Assembly: GCA_013416485.1 (NCBI GenBank)
Contig: JACCEO010000007.1
Location: 115,303-179,302 of the forward strand
DNA: 64,000 bases
Origin: Alcaligenaceae bacterium
GTDB taxonomy: Bacteria > Pseudomonadota > Gammaproteobacteria > Burkholderiales > Burkholderiaceae_B
Direction: 5' to 3'
Numbering within the stretch: position 1 is the first letter of the stretch; every line of letters starts with the position of its first letter. Of this stretch, positions 53,795-62,350 are shown piece after piece. The position numbers and the translations under genes were made by a program. The notes under the pieces were generated by a model. The model was not told the DNA's origin, searched no databases, and was given only the letters and a program-made list of their open reading frames with translations.

Positions 53795-55088
53795 CACGCA
53801 GTTCCTCCGCATCCATTTTTTGAAAGGCTTTGAAGGGTTCTGCCAGAATGGTAAAAATTTCACTTAGACTGTCTTTGTCTTCTATGCTGCGATCTTTCGC
53901 TAGAAAAAAGCCAGATGCGATTTCATTGCCTGGCTGTTCTGAGTAGCGTTTCAAGGCTTCTATTATGTAGGGGCTATGAGACGATACAAGCACATAAATT
54001 CCCATTCCTGCTAAAGCTACCAATAGCTCTGCTAGCTTGAGTTGCCACTTTGGATGTAGGTGATTTTCTGGCTCATCAAAAATTAGCATGGTGTTTTTCG
54101 TTACCAGCTCATTGCCCAACAGAATTTGTAACAAGCCAAAAACTTTGATGCCGCTGGCTGTATTCTTTATTGAAATGTCTTCTTGGTCACGTCTAAAGAC
54201 AAAGTCACGTACGCTTTTGTCGTAGGCTATCTCCCCATCAATAATGCTTTGAAACTGCATCAATGGCTTGGGTTTTTCGATACTAAAAAGATCGTTAGGT
54301 AGTATTGGCTCGCGCAACTTGTCAAATAGGTCTTTCGTGTGCAGAGTTGTATAAGCCAAGCCTAAGCTTCTTGAATGTCTCCGGTCGATATCCAACATGG
54401 ACTGGCTTCGGATCAGCACATCGTGGTAGTTCAAGATTAACGGTGAATCAATGAAGGTGGCATCTTTCAGCTCTAGTGGCTCTACATCGTTTTGCAAGGA
54501 AACCCCGTTGTGCTTATCTATTTTCAAATGAATCAGTTCAATTTCATTTTCAAGTAAGCGGATGGTGCCTTGGTTAGCTCCTTGAAGTAGCAAGGACGAG
54601 TCGAACTCAGATGCAAACACCTTGTTAAAAGCATTTTCAATTGATTTTCTTACATCCTCTGGTTCAAATGCAATCTCTTGTATTTCTGCATAATGCTTAA
54701 GAATATTTTCTTTTGACTCTGAGTCAAGATCAATATTTTTCTTGATGTTATCTACGATCTCTTTAATTGCTTCTACCCGTGTTTGCCAGGGCATGTCATT
54801 ATTGGCAGAAGATCTTCGTAATTCAAATAGTAGATCCTTAGCAGATCCTGTTTCGCTTCCAATTAGTCGTCGCAAAGTAAAATAAAGCTCGCCTAGTTTT
54901 TCTTGAGCTCGATGCTCTTTCGATTCTTGTAAGTCTTCTTTATATCGGTTAATGGCTTTTATTAAGCAAAAAACGATTTTCCCAACCGTGCTTTTACCAT
55001 TGTCATTTTCCCCGGCAATTACACATAACGGATGCAGTGTTATTTCGGCGTGTCGAAGCATCCCGATATTTTCTAGAATTAGTTTCAT
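53787..55088 (-). CDS. ABC/AAA_15-like (OLD/RecF-type) ATPase without a nuclease domain
   Basis: 433 residues from ATG 55088 (a TTG at 55106 is the longer alternative). 'MKLILENIGMLRHAEITL' is the RecF/OLD-type start, Walker A 'GENDNGKST' lies at 26-34, a signature-like 'ASGIKVFGLLQILL' near 312, Walker B 'MLIFDEPENHLHPKW' at ~334 and the 'SSHSPYI' His at ~371. The middle (~90-260) is coiled-coil-like. No TOPRIM follows, unlike OLD nucleases. Its stop overlaps the nuclease gene. ATPase-plus-nuclease pairs of this sort include PARIS, RloAB/AbiL and Septu; this pairing is not one I know. Confidence 0.85.
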   Translation of the reverse strand: MKLILENIGMLRHAEITLHPLCVIAGENDNGKSTVGKIVFCLIKAINRYKEDLQESKEHRAQEKLGELYFTLRRLIGSETGSAKDLLFELRRSSANNDMPWQTRVEAIKEIVDNIKKNIDLDSESKENILKHYAEIQEIAFEPEDVRKSIENAFNKVFASEFDSSLLLQGANQGTIRLLENEIELIHLKIDKHNGVSLQNDVEPLELKDATFIDSPLILNYHDVLIRSQSMLDIDRRHSRSLGLAYTTLHTKDLFDKLREPILPNDLFSIEKPKPLMQFQSIIDGEIAYDKSVRDFVFRRDQEDISIKNTASGIKVFGLLQILLGNELVTKNTMLIFDEPENHLHPKWQLKLAELLVALAGMGIYVLVSSHSPYIIEALKRYSEQPGNEIASGFFLAKDRSIEDKDSLSEIFTILAEPFKAFQKMDAEELRDE

Positions 55089-55145
55089 GATTTGTATCCG
55101 TATCAAATAGGGACTGACGTTGTCAGGATGCTCGCGCTTAGGGCA

Positions 55146-55328
55146 TTAGGTTTTTGGCAGTCTAATCATAACGCAGGGTCCGGGCTTGACTTGCTCACTA
55201 ACTTGCTCATTGACTTACTCACAGATGTGTTTCGTGCTGCGATATGGCTGTGGCGATGAGAGGTCGCGCTTGAACTTCAGCGTTTTGCTTTCTGGTTGCT
55301 GTAGCAGGGTGAGCGCGGGGGAAGTCAT
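55146..55328 (-). pseudogene. Remnant of an AlbA_2-domain gene (N-terminus plus tail fragment)
   Basis: ATG 55328 overlaps the pglX-N stop (ATGA). The 37 codons to TAA 55215 contain 'LLQQPESKTLKFKRDLSS', the N-terminal signature of AlbA_2-domain ATP-binding proteins. In the same frame after the stop comes 'VNEQVSEQVKPG', resembling the EQV-SEQV repeats seen in the tails of those proteins, ending at TAA 55146. The body of the gene is missing. With the winged-helix ORF at 52890-53261 it frames the ATPase-nuclease pair. The rest of the 237-bp gap before the ATPase shows nothing else. Confidence 0.65.
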
Positions 55329-57121
55329 TGAATAGCCCTTAGGAACATCGCGGATTTCTCTTCTTCCGAGTTGCCATCCACAAGGCGTAGATAAGCGCCT
55401 TTGTATTCGGGCTTATGTTTGTTTTCCAGCACAAAGGCGGTTGTAGAGACGACCTCGCCACCGATGCTGTCAAATGCTCGTGCTCCCAAGTGCGCCATTG
55501 ATAAGATGGTGTGCTGGTCGAGGATGAAAGTACGTAGTTTTTCGTATGATGACAAAAACATCCAGCTTTGCATTGTGATCATGCCAACCTTACCTTGTGG
55601 TATCGCCAGGTGCAGATTACGTTCGATAAACATGGCGAATAGATCGGATTTACTGTCGGGGTACTGGCTTTTAGCCCAAGCCCCTAGCCGACCGTTCATT
55701 CCTTTGCCCCCCATATACGGCGGATTAGCAACCACCACGTGATACTTGGAGCTCAGGTAGTCTGCTTGTTGCAGCACTTTTAGCACCTTGTCATGGGTGT
55801 CTGTCAGGAACAGGTTTCCAGCCATGTCCTTGGCATCTAGTACTGACAGTACGCCCTGAACAGTGTCCAGCTTAGGACGGATCAGCGAACCGAAGTTATC
55901 GGCTTCTTCAAACTCGGTCAGCGTTTCGCGTAGGTCTAGTGTGAACAGATCGCGACCGACAGCAGCCATGTAGTCGTCCAGCTCATCAGCGTCGAATGTG
56001 ACATTCTCTAGTACGCAGATATTGGGCTCTATGCCTTTGTCGAAGAAGCGCCGCTGTTTGGCGCGAGCCTTCATGGTCAGGGCAAAGGCGGCCAAATCAC
56101 CGGCGCGCTCATCCAGCTCTATGCCATACAGGTTGTGGGTCAGGATCTTTTCAGGGATGTCGCTGGGGTCGGTGCCGACTTCTTCGTAAATGGCGTATAA
56201 CAGGTCAAAGGCGTAGGTCAGCATGTGGCCAGACCCGCAGGCCGGGTCGCAGACTTTGATGTCTTCAGGCTTTGTTATCTTCAGGAAATCGGTTTCAGGT
56301 GCTTCGGGCTGGATGTAATACGCCATTTGCTCAGCCAGGGGTGAACTGGGATGGTTAAGCATCCATAAGCGACCCAGCGAGTTTTCCACTAAATAGCGCA
56401 CGATCCAGTGTGGGGTGAATAGCTGTGTGGCGGCAGGAATGTTTTCCGGCGTGACCTTTTGGTTTTTCTTCAAACCGGCGAAAACCTCGTCCTTCTTTTC
56501 CGAGATGTAGAACTGATACAGCCAGCCTATGACTTCCACATCTTGGCAGTTATCCGGCGTCATGGCCTCGCGGGTAGCGGCAAGGATGGAATTGGCTGAC
56601 AGCAGGTCATCCGGAATTAACAGTTCGGTGTAGTCTGCAATGCGCTCAAACAAATAGGGCATGACACGGTTAAAGCTATTGCACTCGGCAACCAGCAGCT
56701 CGCGGTAGGCTTCTTGTTCCGGGTTTTGGCTGGGTGCCTTGCCACTTAACAATGCATGTACCTGACCACGAGTTCGTTCTGGGATACGGTCGGCATCCAT
56801 ATGGCCCATTTTTGCATCAGCCAGTATTTCGGGTTGGATCTGGGATTCGTCGGCGGGGGAAACCACGCGGATGCGGGTGTAGCCGTTGGCATCCATAAAA
56901 CGCAGGGCGCAGAAGCGATTGAACCAGGTGTAGGCCACCCGCTCAATGACCTGGGCGCGGCTGGTATCAGCGATCTGCTTTTCCAGCTGCATGACAGCTG
57001 ACGCGTTTTCCCGACGGGCGGCACTAGCCGCAGACAGAACCAGTTCCAGCTTGGCGGCGACTTGTTCGATCAGGTTGCGGCGTGCCTGCTGGGCAAACTG
57101 TCTTAGTATTCTTGTGTCCAT
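55325..57121 (-). CDS. pglX: BREX PglX N-terminal half (adenine-N6 methyltransferase)
   Basis: 598 residues of type 1 PglX: an N-terminal helical domain, motif I 'DPACGSGH' (292-299), 'LYGIELDERAGDLAAFAL' and motif IV 'NPPY' (466-469). It ends at 'SAMFLRAIQ', just where one-piece PglX passes into its C-terminal half, so the stop is at a domain border. Together with the 51161-52897 gene it gives ~1176 residues, near the usual full length. PglX marks host DNA by N6-adenine methylation. I chose ATG 57121; a TTG lies fifteen bases upstream. Its stop overlaps the AlbA_2 remnant's ATG. Confidence 0.93.
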   Translation of the reverse strand: MDTRILRQFAQQARRNLIEQVAAKLELVLSAASAARRENASAVMQLEKQIADTSRAQVIERVAYTWFNRFCALRFMDANGYTRIRVVSPADESQIQPEILADAKMGHMDADRIPERTRGQVHALLSGKAPSQNPEQEAYRELLVAECNSFNRVMPYLFERIADYTELLIPDDLLSANSILAATREAMTPDNCQDVEVIGWLYQFYISEKKDEVFAGLKKNQKVTPENIPAATQLFTPHWIVRYLVENSLGRLWMLNHPSSPLAEQMAYYIQPEAPETDFLKITKPEDIKVCDPACGSGHMLTYAFDLLYAIYEEVGTDPSDIPEKILTHNLYGIELDERAGDLAAFALTMKARAKQRRFFDKGIEPNICVLENVTFDADELDDYMAAVGRDLFTLDLRETLTEFEEADNFGSLIRPKLDTVQGVLSVLDAKDMAGNLFLTDTHDKVLKVLQQADYLSSKYHVVVANPPYMGGKGMNGRLGAWAKSQYPDSKSDLFAMFIERNLHLAIPQGKVGMITMQSWMFLSSYEKLRTFILDQHTILSMAHLGARAFDSIGGEVVSTTAFVLENKHKPEYKGAYLRLVDGNSEEEKSAMFLRAIQ

Positions 57122-57150
57122 TACGCTGCAATCCAAAGGCTAAAAAGGAT

Positions 57151-57174
57151 CATTTTCGTGGCGTCACGAAAATG
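57151..57174 (-). terminator. Hairpin with T-run between brxC and pglX (attenuator?)
   Basis: Perfect 10-bp arms CATTTTCGTG / CACGAAAATG with a four-base loop; on the minus strand it is followed by ATCCTTTTTA. It lies between the brxC stop and the pglX start, so it could lower or regulate pglX and downstream expression. The stem is A/T-heavy, hence probably only partial termination. Confidence 0.5.
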
Positions 57175-57214
57175 GTCTGATGTTGTACCGCAGTCAATAT
57201 GAATTTTCATGGTT

Positions 57215-60200
57215 TTAAATTTGAACTCGGTGACCGGCGTGGATTTCCTTCAGCCACGCGTCGCGCAGTTTTTCCAGGTAGTCGTTCAGCTCGGACTCGC
57301 TGGTTAGCCAGGGTTTGCTATAGGGGATGCTGATAGAGCGTGCTTGGACCACACGCGTTGGCGTAGCGCTGACTGGGCTAGGAGTTGCGGTGGACGTGCT
57401 GGCAGTATTTGTCCCTGGCGCTGTTACAGCTGGGACGGGCGCGTCATGGACTACATTTGGTGGAGCTGTTGGTGCTACGGCTGCTTGTGCCCACGTCTCT
57501 AGCGTTATTAACAGTTGCGGGTAGTGTGTATCTTCAAAATTACGCACTTGGTCACGGATCATGGCAATGCGCTGCTGGCTTTGCAGTGAACGCTTGACGT
57601 CAGCAAAGGGTGTAGTCAGCGTGCTTTGCTGTTCGGTGCTTATGGTGTTGAATTCTGGCGCACCACGCAGGCGGCTTTCCAAGTCTTCCAATTTGACGAT
57701 AGCCGTGCTTTTTTCTATGGCAAGCTGCGCTGTAATGCCTAGCTGTAAATTATCCAATAAGGGTTTAACTTGCTGCAGTACATTGCCTTTGTAGGGCGCA
57801 GGGTTGGTTAACAGCGCTTTGATGGGTTCAACTTCTGCATGAGGAAGGTAGGCAAAGTTATCTTCCTGTTCGCTGACCAGTTTACGAGCGGCGTCATAAA
57901 TAGCCTTTTGTGGGCTGCGGTCATCCATGAATTTGGTGATTGGATTAATGACTTGTTCTTTTAGGTCCAGCAGGGCGTCGCTTTCGCGTGACAGTTCTGT
58001 CAAAAACCAACTGACATTCTTGCTGGCCGTGTCTTTCAAGGTGGCCAGTATCTTATCTAGCGCAAACAGGAACGGGTACTGTGTTTTCTGGCCATGTAAT
58101 TTGGTGAGCTCGAGTTCTTTGTCCTTGAGGGCGGCGATGGTTTCATTGGCCAACGCCTTCGCATCGTTTGCCCTGGCGGGGGTATTGAAAAATTCCGAGT
58201 GGAAATCCTTCAGGTGGCGGACTTGCGAGGCGGTGAACTCCACCTGTGGCTCTAGTATCAGGGTGGGGTGGGTGGCAGTATTGGTAAGGGACCGCTCTAG
58301 CGTATCGCCTTCCAAGGTGTTGCTGTTTTGGCGGACTTCCACTTTGCCACGGGCGCACAGCAAGGCCAGGTTGCACAAAATGGCAGCGTAGTACCAGCCG
58401 TAGGGCTTCCGCTCGAACTTTTCCAACAAACCTTTGACGCTTGTGCGTATACCGCCTTTAGCATTGCTTTGGATGAAGGCCAGCAGTTCCTGCTCGGCTT
58501 CGGTCAGGCTGGTAGCGTCGTTGCCGATAAGCGCATCTTGGGATTGCCGCAGGTATTTACCGATATCGGCTTCGGTGTAGACGGTATCACGCAGCATACG
58601 CAGGTTGGTATAGCTGGTTTCGATCAACTGGTGGAAACCTTTGGTAATGCGGTTTTGACCATCGGTGCCGCTAACGTCCACATCGGCCGCATTAATAATC
58701 AATTGGGCCTGGCCTAGCAAAAGCTTGATCCGTTCTTCTAGTTCACCCAGGCGCACGCGGTTCTGAAACCCTTTGCTTTCCAGTATGCGTTTGACGGTAT
58801 CTTGTTGGGTGGAAATATTCTGCTTGATGTATTTTTCGGTACGCCTGTGCATGGTCAGATCTTGCATAAAGCGTGCGTCGGCGGGCAAGACCACCCGTAG
58901 CTCATCGCGCCCCATGCTTTGCATGCGTTGGGTGGTGATGTTTTCAAAACCATCGCTTAACGACGTAATTACATGAATAGCCAGTTCGTGTTCGCGACCC
59001 AGCAGACGGTCGTCCATTTTGCGGGCGTAGGTGTAATCCTGACCGTTGTCATAGCGTATTTTTCGTTGGCGTATGACACCGTCAAAAATGAGCTTTTCCA
59101 GCTCAGCGATAACATCAGAGGACTCCACGTCGGTGTTTTTAATTTCCTCCTCAATGTCTTTTTCTTCGTTGGTCAGGTATTCGTAGACATCGCCGTTGCG
59201 TTGTATATAGGTTTGCTGTTCCAGCAAATTCAATGCGGCTTCGACACGCTTGTGGTGTGCTGGCATGTCGTCGTTAAACCGTTCCAACATCAGCACAGTT
59301 AGATTCCGCAAGGAAGCCTTAAATTCTTTTACATATTTGACCAAAAACAGGGCTTTCAGCACACGTACAGCGTAGGGGTCGCCCAGATGCCTTTCTGCAT
59401 TGTTGATGGCGCTTTGAACAGCGCTTTTCAAAGCGCCGCGTATGCCTTCAAACATGCGGTCAAAGGTAGCCAGCTGTCCTATGGGTTCGTTGTCGATAGC
59501 CATGGCTACCTCACGAAATACGCCCAGCATCGAGCGTTCGCCTACCGAATTGGCCTTGCCTTCGAAACCATTATGCTCAGAAAGGCCGCGTATGGCTGAC
59601 TGAAATAATGGAAACTGGTAGGGTATAAACGGGTAGCTGTAGATAAAGTGGTCAACGTCTTTGAAGTTCTTGTAGTGGTGCCCACCGTCTGAAAAGTTGA
59701 ACAGCGTTTTGAAGTTGTTGACCTGCTGCTGGTAAACCGTTGTCAACATTTCGACCCCAACATCATTCTTGGTCAGCAGGCGTTTTTGAATAACTTCTGC
59801 AACATCGGCGCTAGTCAGTTTCAGCCGATTGGCAAAGCGGGCCTGGATCTTAGAGAAGTCATTGCTTTCCCGTCGGGTCATCTCGCCCAGCACCGATGCC
59901 ATGTCCTCTTGGGCTGTCACGATAATCCATGCCCGACCCTGGCATTTGGTGGCCAGGCTCTCGGCCACGGTTTGCAGATTGGTCATTAACTTGGTGTTTT
60001 CGGCAATGTACTGACCGACTTCGTCCACGAAGAAGTTCAGCCTAAAGTTGGCGGGCTGTTGGTCTAGCCAGGCTTTGACTTGATTGCCGAAGTCCTCAAT
60101 AGATACGCTGTACTGGCTGCGGTATTTGTCCAATATACCTTTGGCCAAGGCCGGATCTTCGCCGGTAATTTGTGCGTAGGCTTTGGCAATATTGCCCGCT

Positions 60201-60796
60201 TCCAGCAAGGCTTGTTCGCGGCCACGTTCCCACGTTTTATTCGCCAGTTGCTGGTAGGCTTCTTTAAACAGGGTGAGTTGCTTGCGGCTGTCCAGGTGGC
60301 GCTCGAACTGGGCAATGTAGCCTTGTTTGCCAAAGTAGCCGCACATTTCGTTAAATACTTTAACGAACACCGAAAGCAGCGCGTCCATCTGGTTCTTGCT
60401 GATGATGTCAGCTTTCTGATCGATATTGAACAGTATGCTTTTTGATGGGATACCTGCAGCTTTCTTTAGCTTGGCCTGTAGCAGTGCATCGTCCTTGGGA
60501 ATTTTAGGCAGGAATAGATCCAGGGCTGTAGTGCCATCCACGTGGCGATTTTCTAGCAGCAATGCCAGCATTTTCAGCAGATGCGACTTACCTGACCCGA
60601 AAAAGCCCGATATCCATACGCCATTTGCGCCGTGGTATTCGTTATAAGCACTGAGGAAGGCCTCAAGTCGCTTGGCTACCTCGTCAGTTAGCACGTACTC
60701 AGCTAGTTCGTTATACAGGCTGCTTTCATCGTCGGCCTTGATGACGCCTTCGATAGGGCGGCTAACGGGATTCAGAAAAATGTTATTGAGTTTCAT
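57215..60796 (-). CDS. brxC: BREX P-loop ATPase BrxC
   Basis: A 1193-residue AAA-type ATPase (BrxC/PglY family), essential for type 1 BREX. The start 'MKLNNIFLNPVSRPIEGVIK' is characteristic; Walker A 'GFFGSGKSH' lies at ~64-72, and 'FFVDEVGQYIAENTKL' is the Walker B region. Long helical segments fill the middle. A Pro/Thr/Ser-rich linker (~1095-1145) precedes the conserved C-terminal 'SELNDYLEKLRDAWLKEI'. It follows brxB by 11 bp. The length matches the family. Confidence 0.96.
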   Translation of the reverse strand: MKLNNIFLNPVSRPIEGVIKADDESSLYNELAEYVLTDEVAKRLEAFLSAYNEYHGANGVWISGFFGSGKSHLLKMLALLLENRHVDGTTALDLFLPKIPKDDALLQAKLKKAAGIPSKSILFNIDQKADIISKNQMDALLSVFVKVFNEMCGYFGKQGYIAQFERHLDSRKQLTLFKEAYQQLANKTWERGREQALLEAGNIAKAYAQITGEDPALAKGILDKYRSQYSVSIEDFGNQVKAWLDQQPANFRLNFFVDEVGQYIAENTKLMTNLQTVAESLATKCQGRAWIIVTAQEDMASVLGEMTRRESNDFSKIQARFANRLKLTSADVAEVIQKRLLTKNDVGVEMLTTVYQQQVNNFKTLFNFSDGGHHYKNFKDVDHFIYSYPFIPYQFPLFQSAIRGLSEHNGFEGKANSVGERSMLGVFREVAMAIDNEPIGQLATFDRMFEGIRGALKSAVQSAINNAERHLGDPYAVRVLKALFLVKYVKEFKASLRNLTVLMLERFNDDMPAHHKRVEAALNLLEQQTYIQRNGDVYEYLTNEEKDIEEEIKNTDVESSDVIAELEKLIFDGVIRQRKIRYDNGQDYTYARKMDDRLLGREHELAIHVITSLSDGFENITTQRMQSMGRDELRVVLPADARFMQDLTMHRRTEKYIKQNISTQQDTVKRILESKGFQNRVRLGELEERIKLLLGQAQLIINAADVDVSGTDGQNRITKGFHQLIETSYTNLRMLRDTVYTEADIGKYLRQSQDALIGNDATSLTEAEQELLAFIQSNAKGGIRTSVKGLLEKFERKPYGWYYAAILCNLALLCARGKVEVRQNSNTLEGDTLERSLTNTATHPTLILEPQVEFTASQVRHLKDFHSEFFNTPARANDAKALANETIAALKDKELELTKLHGQKTQYPFLFALDKILATLKDTASKNVSWFLTELSRESDALLDLKEQVINPITKFMDDRSPQKAIYDAARKLVSEQEDNFAYLPHAEVEPIKALLTNPAPYKGNVLQQVKPLLDNLQLGITAQLAIEKSTAIVKLEDLESRLRGAPEFNTISTEQQSTLTTPFADVKRSLQSQQRIAMIRDQVRNFEDTHYPQLLITLETWAQAAVAPTAPPNVVHDAPVPAVTAPGTNTASTSTATPSPVSATPTRVVQARSISIPYSKPWLTSESELNDYLEKLRDAWLKEIHAGHRVQI

Positions 60797-60807
60797 TTGC
60801 TGCGTCC

Positions 60808-61464
60808 TTAGGCCTGGGTCTCGAAAATATTGAATGCGCGGTAGTACTTGTCATCATGCAGGCGGCCGAATAGCTCTAGCGACGCTCCATGAACCAGCGA
60901 ATAGCGGTATTCGCCAGGAAAGAACATAACAGTGGGTTTACTTTTGGCTGTGCTTTGCAAGTTATTCAGCACATTATGCGAACGAATGTAGGGGAACACT
61001 TCACCAATACCTGATAGAAACAGCACATCAAAGTCGTCTGGCGCAAGGCGCTCGGCTATGGCGGGAATTAAATGTTCATGCGGGTCCAGTACGTTTTGCA
61101 GCAGCTCTAGCAAGCCGTCTTTGTCGTAGTCCGATTCGTTATGGATGATCTGGTCCCACAAGCTGACGCCTTCGTCGCTGCCTTCACGATTTTTTAATAG
61201 ATCAATGCTGAGGTCATAAAGATTGACTTCCAGCACATTAACGCCGCGCCCGCCCAGATAAGGCAGGCTAAGGCTAGCCAGCTTATTGGCCAGCTGATGT
61301 TGCAACCGGTGCATGTCAACCGCTTCCGAGGCCGGATAATCGCAAATATAAAAGGGTAGGTCGTTATTTAACCCCTTCATATGCAGAAAGCGTTCACCGC
61401 TAATGACGTTCAGCAGGTGATCGAAGCGTTCGGCAAGCGGGCGTTGACGCAATTTTTGGCTCAT
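60808..61464 (-). CDS. brxB: BREX protein BrxB (DUF1788)
   Basis: A 218-residue DUF1788 protein. Characteristic parts are 'AERFDHLLNVISGERFLHMK', 'LPFYICDYPASEAV', 'DVLFLSGIGEVFPYIRSHNV' and 'VMFFPGEYRY'. The fold is P-loop-like without an obvious active site. ATG 61464 is in ATGA overlap with brxA; a GTG nine bases upstream is the alternative. Required for BREX in studied systems, its exact role is unknown. Confidence 0.95.
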   Translation of the reverse strand: MSQKLRQRPLAERFDHLLNVISGERFLHMKGLNNDLPFYICDYPASEAVDMHRLQHQLANKLASLSLPYLGGRGVNVLEVNLYDLSIDLLKNREGSDEGVSLWDQIIHNESDYDKDGLLELLQNVLDPHEHLIPAIAERLAPDDFDVLFLSGIGEVFPYIRSHNVLNNLQSTAKSKPTVMFFPGEYRYSLVHGASLELFGRLHDDKYYRAFNIFETQA

Positions 61465-62075
61465 TGCAGCCACCTTTTAATATCCATATCTGTGGCGGGA
61501 AATACCAGCAGAGCCTGTGAATCCGCATGAGCCAGTATCTTTGCTAGCGAGGGTGTGAGCATGGCGGGCTGAATGAGGCCAGCGTCTGATAGCAAATCGG
61601 CATCGCGTAGCATCCGAAACAGATTGGATCGCAACTTTTGCAAGGTAGAAGGCGCAAGTTGGTCCAGTTCGGCGTGCCACACGGCTTTGCTATTGATGAA
61701 AGCGTCAAAATCGTTGTGGGTGATTTGATAGCGTAGCGTGATGAAGTGCTCACGCAGGACATCGACTGCAAAATCACGAATGAACGCGTAGCGGCGGCAA
61801 GCGGCGGCCCAGAGCAGGTAAGCTTTTTCGCGCCGGGACGCGGTGATCAGGCACTGCAATTCATCGGTGCTTAGTAATTCCAGCCTGGAAATAAGTTCTT
61901 TGCTGATGCGGGTGGCAGCGGTACTGGTGCGCACCTGCAGCAGGTTTTCGCTACGTACCTGGTCGCGAGTTGTTTTCCAGTCGCCCAGCACCAAATAGCG
62001 CTCGGCTACCACTGGGGCCTCTTGTAAGAACAGGCCACCCGTCGTGAAGGAGAGGCGGTAACGCGCGGCGCTCAT
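61461..62075 (-). CDS. brxA: BREX protein BrxA (DUF1819)
   Basis: A 204-residue DUF1819 protein, a small mostly helical DNA-binding protein with a NusB-like fold in the studied cases. It begins 'MSAARYRLSFTTGGLF'; 'SRREKAYLLWAAACRRYAFI' and 'RDFAVDVLREHF' are conserved. ATG 62075 overlaps the HTH gene stop by four bases. The longer in-frame start at 62156 lies within that HTH gene and was rejected. Confidence 0.95.
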   Translation of the reverse strand: MSAARYRLSFTTGGLFLQEAPVVAERYLVLGDWKTTRDQVRSENLLQVRTSTAATRISKELISRLELLSTDELQCLITASRREKAYLLWAAACRRYAFIRDFAVDVLREHFITLRYQITHNDFDAFINSKAVWHAELDQLAPSTLQKLRSNLFRMLRDADLLSDAGLIQPAMLTPSLAKILAHADSQALLVFPATDMDIKRWLQ

Positions 62076-62272
62076 GCTTTTCCGTGCTTTTGTGTGGTTT
62101 CGGCTGCACCACCGGCTTTGACCCAGGTGTCTACCTCTAGGATTTGGAATTTCCATAAGCGCCCAACCTTATGGGCAGGCATCTCGCGTGTGGAAATCCA
62201 GGTGTAGACAGTGTCTTTGCTGACACCAAGGTGTTGGGCGATCTGTTCAACGCTAAGCCAGCGGTTGGGCAT
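62072..62272 (-). CDS. Excisionase/MerR-like HTH protein heading the BREX operon
   Basis: A 66-residue helix-turn-helix protein: 'WLSVEQIAQHLGVSKDTVYT' and 'MPAHKVGRLWKFQILEVDTW' match the excisionase-family DNA-binding domain. AGG lies nine bases before ATG 62272. It overlaps brxA by four bases, so it is part of the operon. In other BREX loci the regulator BrxR is a WYL protein; this one is much smaller and of another family. A role as BREX regulator is inferred from position. Confidence 0.85.
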   Translation of the reverse strand: MPNRWLSVEQIAQHLGVSKDTVYTWISTREMPAHKVGRLWKFQILEVDTWVKAGGAAETTQKHGKA

Positions 62273-62303
62273 ATATGTAACCTAAAGAAAGGGTGGCCAG
62301 TCG

Positions 62304-62312
62304 ATTCTATCA
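62304..62312 (-). promoter_or_regulatory. Putative extended -10 of the BREX operon
   Basis: TGATAGAAT on the minus strand fits an extended -10 (TG-n-TAGAAT) 32 bp before the HTH gene start. No clear -35 is visible. If used, the upstream 43-aa gene would be transcribed separately. Confidence 0.35.
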
Positions 62313-62350
62313 GGTTATGTTGGGTTTATCTGGGTTTTATGGGTCGTCAA

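Noticed and set aside
51161..57121. The split pglX as an assembly or sequencing error
   Set aside because: The halves are separated by about 2.4 kb of coherent genes with overlapping starts and stops, not by a single indel.
51161..57121. Inversion-type phase variation of pglX
   Set aside because: No second specificity half, no recombinase inside the operon and no inverted repeats in the two halves were seen.
57327..57524. Plus-strand ORFs over the brxC 3' end as genes
   Set aside because: They lie antisense within a long conserved coding region and have no ribosome sites or recognisable product; the Ala/Thr-rich linker creates the openness.
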